Below, piece by piece: positions 46,852-47,641 of a stretch of DNA of 47,641 nucleotides. Source of the stretch: a virus; IMG/VR virus record IMGVR_UViG_3300020215_000065, positions 1 through 47,641 of that record. The stretch is one strand, 5' to 3'. Position numbers and translations under genes: made by a program. The notes beneath the pieces were generated by a model, which was given only the letters and a program-made list of their open reading frames with translations, did no database searches and was not told the DNA's origin. Each line of letters starts with the position of its first letter. Positions within the stretch are counted from its first letter, which is position 1.

Positions 46852-47496
46852 TTACTTCCCAATCCCCGCCCGCACCGCGAGCCGCTCCCGCCAGTTGACC
46901 ACCCAAATCCCCGGCCGCCCGTCGACCTGCACGCGCAGGCGGTGGCACGGCACCCGCGACCGCCGCAGCCGCTCGCGGCGGGCCTCGTAGGTCTCGCTGC
47001 CGTCGCCGGGGCGGTGCTCGAGCAGTTCGACCAGCAGGAACCGCTCGACGGCGCCGAGGGCGTCGTTCTCGTCGTCGCGGCCGGCGTCGGCGGGGGTGAA
47101 GTCGTAGACGCACCAGAGGCGGTTCGCGTGGGCCAGGGCGCGGCGGACGTACCCGGTGACGTTGTCGCGGGGGCTCTGGATCGTGTGGGAGCAGAGCGAG
47201 CCCTTGAGCTGGCCGCTGGTGATGCCGGGGACGCTGGCGCGGAGCGCGTCGATCCAGATCCCGGTGCGTCGGGCGGTCTGTTTGTCCAGTAGAGCCCGTT
47301 TTCTCCGGCGATAATGGGCTGAATTTGCCCCAATTTTGGCGTTGCGAAAGCTGCGGGACTTGTGGTAGGCGGCCCCGCTCGCTCGGCAATCGACGCATAC
47401 GCCGTGTCGGTTGTCGCGGTGGATGCGTTTCCCGCACCCGCAGAGGCAGTATCGGGCGGGTGGTGGGGCCGGGGTTTCGAGGTTGAGCAGGTGCAT
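46852..47496 (-). CDS. Zinc-finger-like protein, 214 aa
   Basis: ATG 47496 follows AAAGGA by 11 bases. The N-terminus has RYCLCGCGKRIHRDNRHGVC then VDCRASG: Cys pairs and His that can bind zinc, a pattern in many phage HNH- or HTH-linked proteins. It continues with a basic SRSFRNAKIGANSAHYRRRK and a helix-rich middle, and ends RPGIWVVNWRERLAVRAGIG. It may bind DNA. In the left contig end the copy of this start is altered (bases 1-3), probably by poor sequence. Confidence 0.6.
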   Translation of the reverse strand: MHLLNLETPAPPPARYCLCGCGKRIHRDNRHGVCVDCRASGAAYHKSRSFRNAKIGANSAHYRRRKRALLDKQTARRTGIWIDALRASVPGITSGQLKGSLCSHTIQSPRDNVTGYVRRALAHANRLWCVYDFTPADAGRDDENDALGAVERFLLVELLEHRPGDGSETYEARRERLRRSRVPCHRLRVQVDGRPGIWVVNWRERLAVRAGIGK

Positions 47497-47515
47497 GGGG
47501 TCGCCGTCCTTTGGG

Positions 47516-47641
47516 TGGGTTGTTCGCGGGGGGGGTCAGCGGAGCCGATCCTCGGCGTAAACCGAGACGGCCCCGATGGGGAACATGACGACGAACAGCA
47601 GGGCGAACGGCGTCCAGAAAATGACGGCCGTCGTCCAGTGA
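47516..47641. repeat. Right copy of terminal direct repeat
   Basis: This is an exact copy of bases 23-148. It contains the C-terminal part of the small membrane-protein gene (stop at 47536-47538), whose start lies past the end of the window. With the left copy it links the leftward operon at 174 to the gene starting at 47496, so the gene order is continuous across the junction. Confidence 0.95.

Overview
The window looks like an essentially complete genome of a temperate, short-tailed (podovirus-like) phage of a high-GC bacterium. The last 126 bases repeat bases 23-148 exactly, so the map closes into a circle of about 47.5 kb, or has short direct terminal repeats. The host cannot be read directly. 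The strong GC bias, a phage-borne CsrA and the absence of familiar enterobacterial or mycobacterial phage genes fit a Planctomycetota-like host, but that is speculation.

Layout. Nearly everything runs leftward on the minus strand in tightly coupled units, with many ATGA or GTGA overlaps. From 17.5 kb leftward there is a replication/recombination block: two small genes, a Sak4-like RecA-family ATPase and an SSB-like protein, ended by a terminator at 15.3 kb. Next is a holin-like membrane cassette with a deoxyribosyltransferase-like enzyme, an alpha/beta hydrolase and a TIM-barrel hydrolase-like protein (15.2-12.5 kb). A control region at 11.4-12.4 kb has two ribbon-helix-helix proteins facing an XRE-like regulator. 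A run of small accessory genes (11.2-7.9 kb) leads to excisionase, tyrosine integrase and an N4/N6 DNA methyltransferase (7.9-5.5 kb), then a tRNA-Arg-like gene or attP, a C5-cytosine methyltransferase, CsrA, and a lambda O/P-like pair: an initiator with internal 30-bp iterons followed by a DnaC-like loader. ASCH, HNH and DUF1064 proteins follow and cross the contig junction.

Morphogenesis continues leftward from 47.5 kb: small zinc-binding proteins, small and large terminase, two unusual tRNA-like genes, portal, scaffold-like protein, major capsid, decoration-like protein, adaptor, lectin-like and propeller-like tail proteins, a collagen-like protein, two Gln/Ala-rich internal virion proteins and a 2408-residue polyvalent ejection-type protein. 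No tape-measure or sheath gene is seen, in line with a short tail.

Two small plus-strand islands interrupt this. One (17.6-18.6 kb) has a HTH regulator and tiny membrane proteins. The other (38.6-41.2 kb) has a ribbon-helix-helix regulator, a ParB-like protein and small accessory genes. Both lie opposite minus-strand operons, and their lead genes look leaderless.

Points deserving attention: three non-canonical tRNA-like genes, two of them adjacent with altered anticodon arms; a cytosine methyltransferase whose target-recognition region reads sensibly in two frames; a paired CGTACG operator in a divergent promoter; iterons inside the initiator gene; phage CsrA with a tandem AAGGA leader; and a giant injected protein with two metallopeptidase-like motifs.
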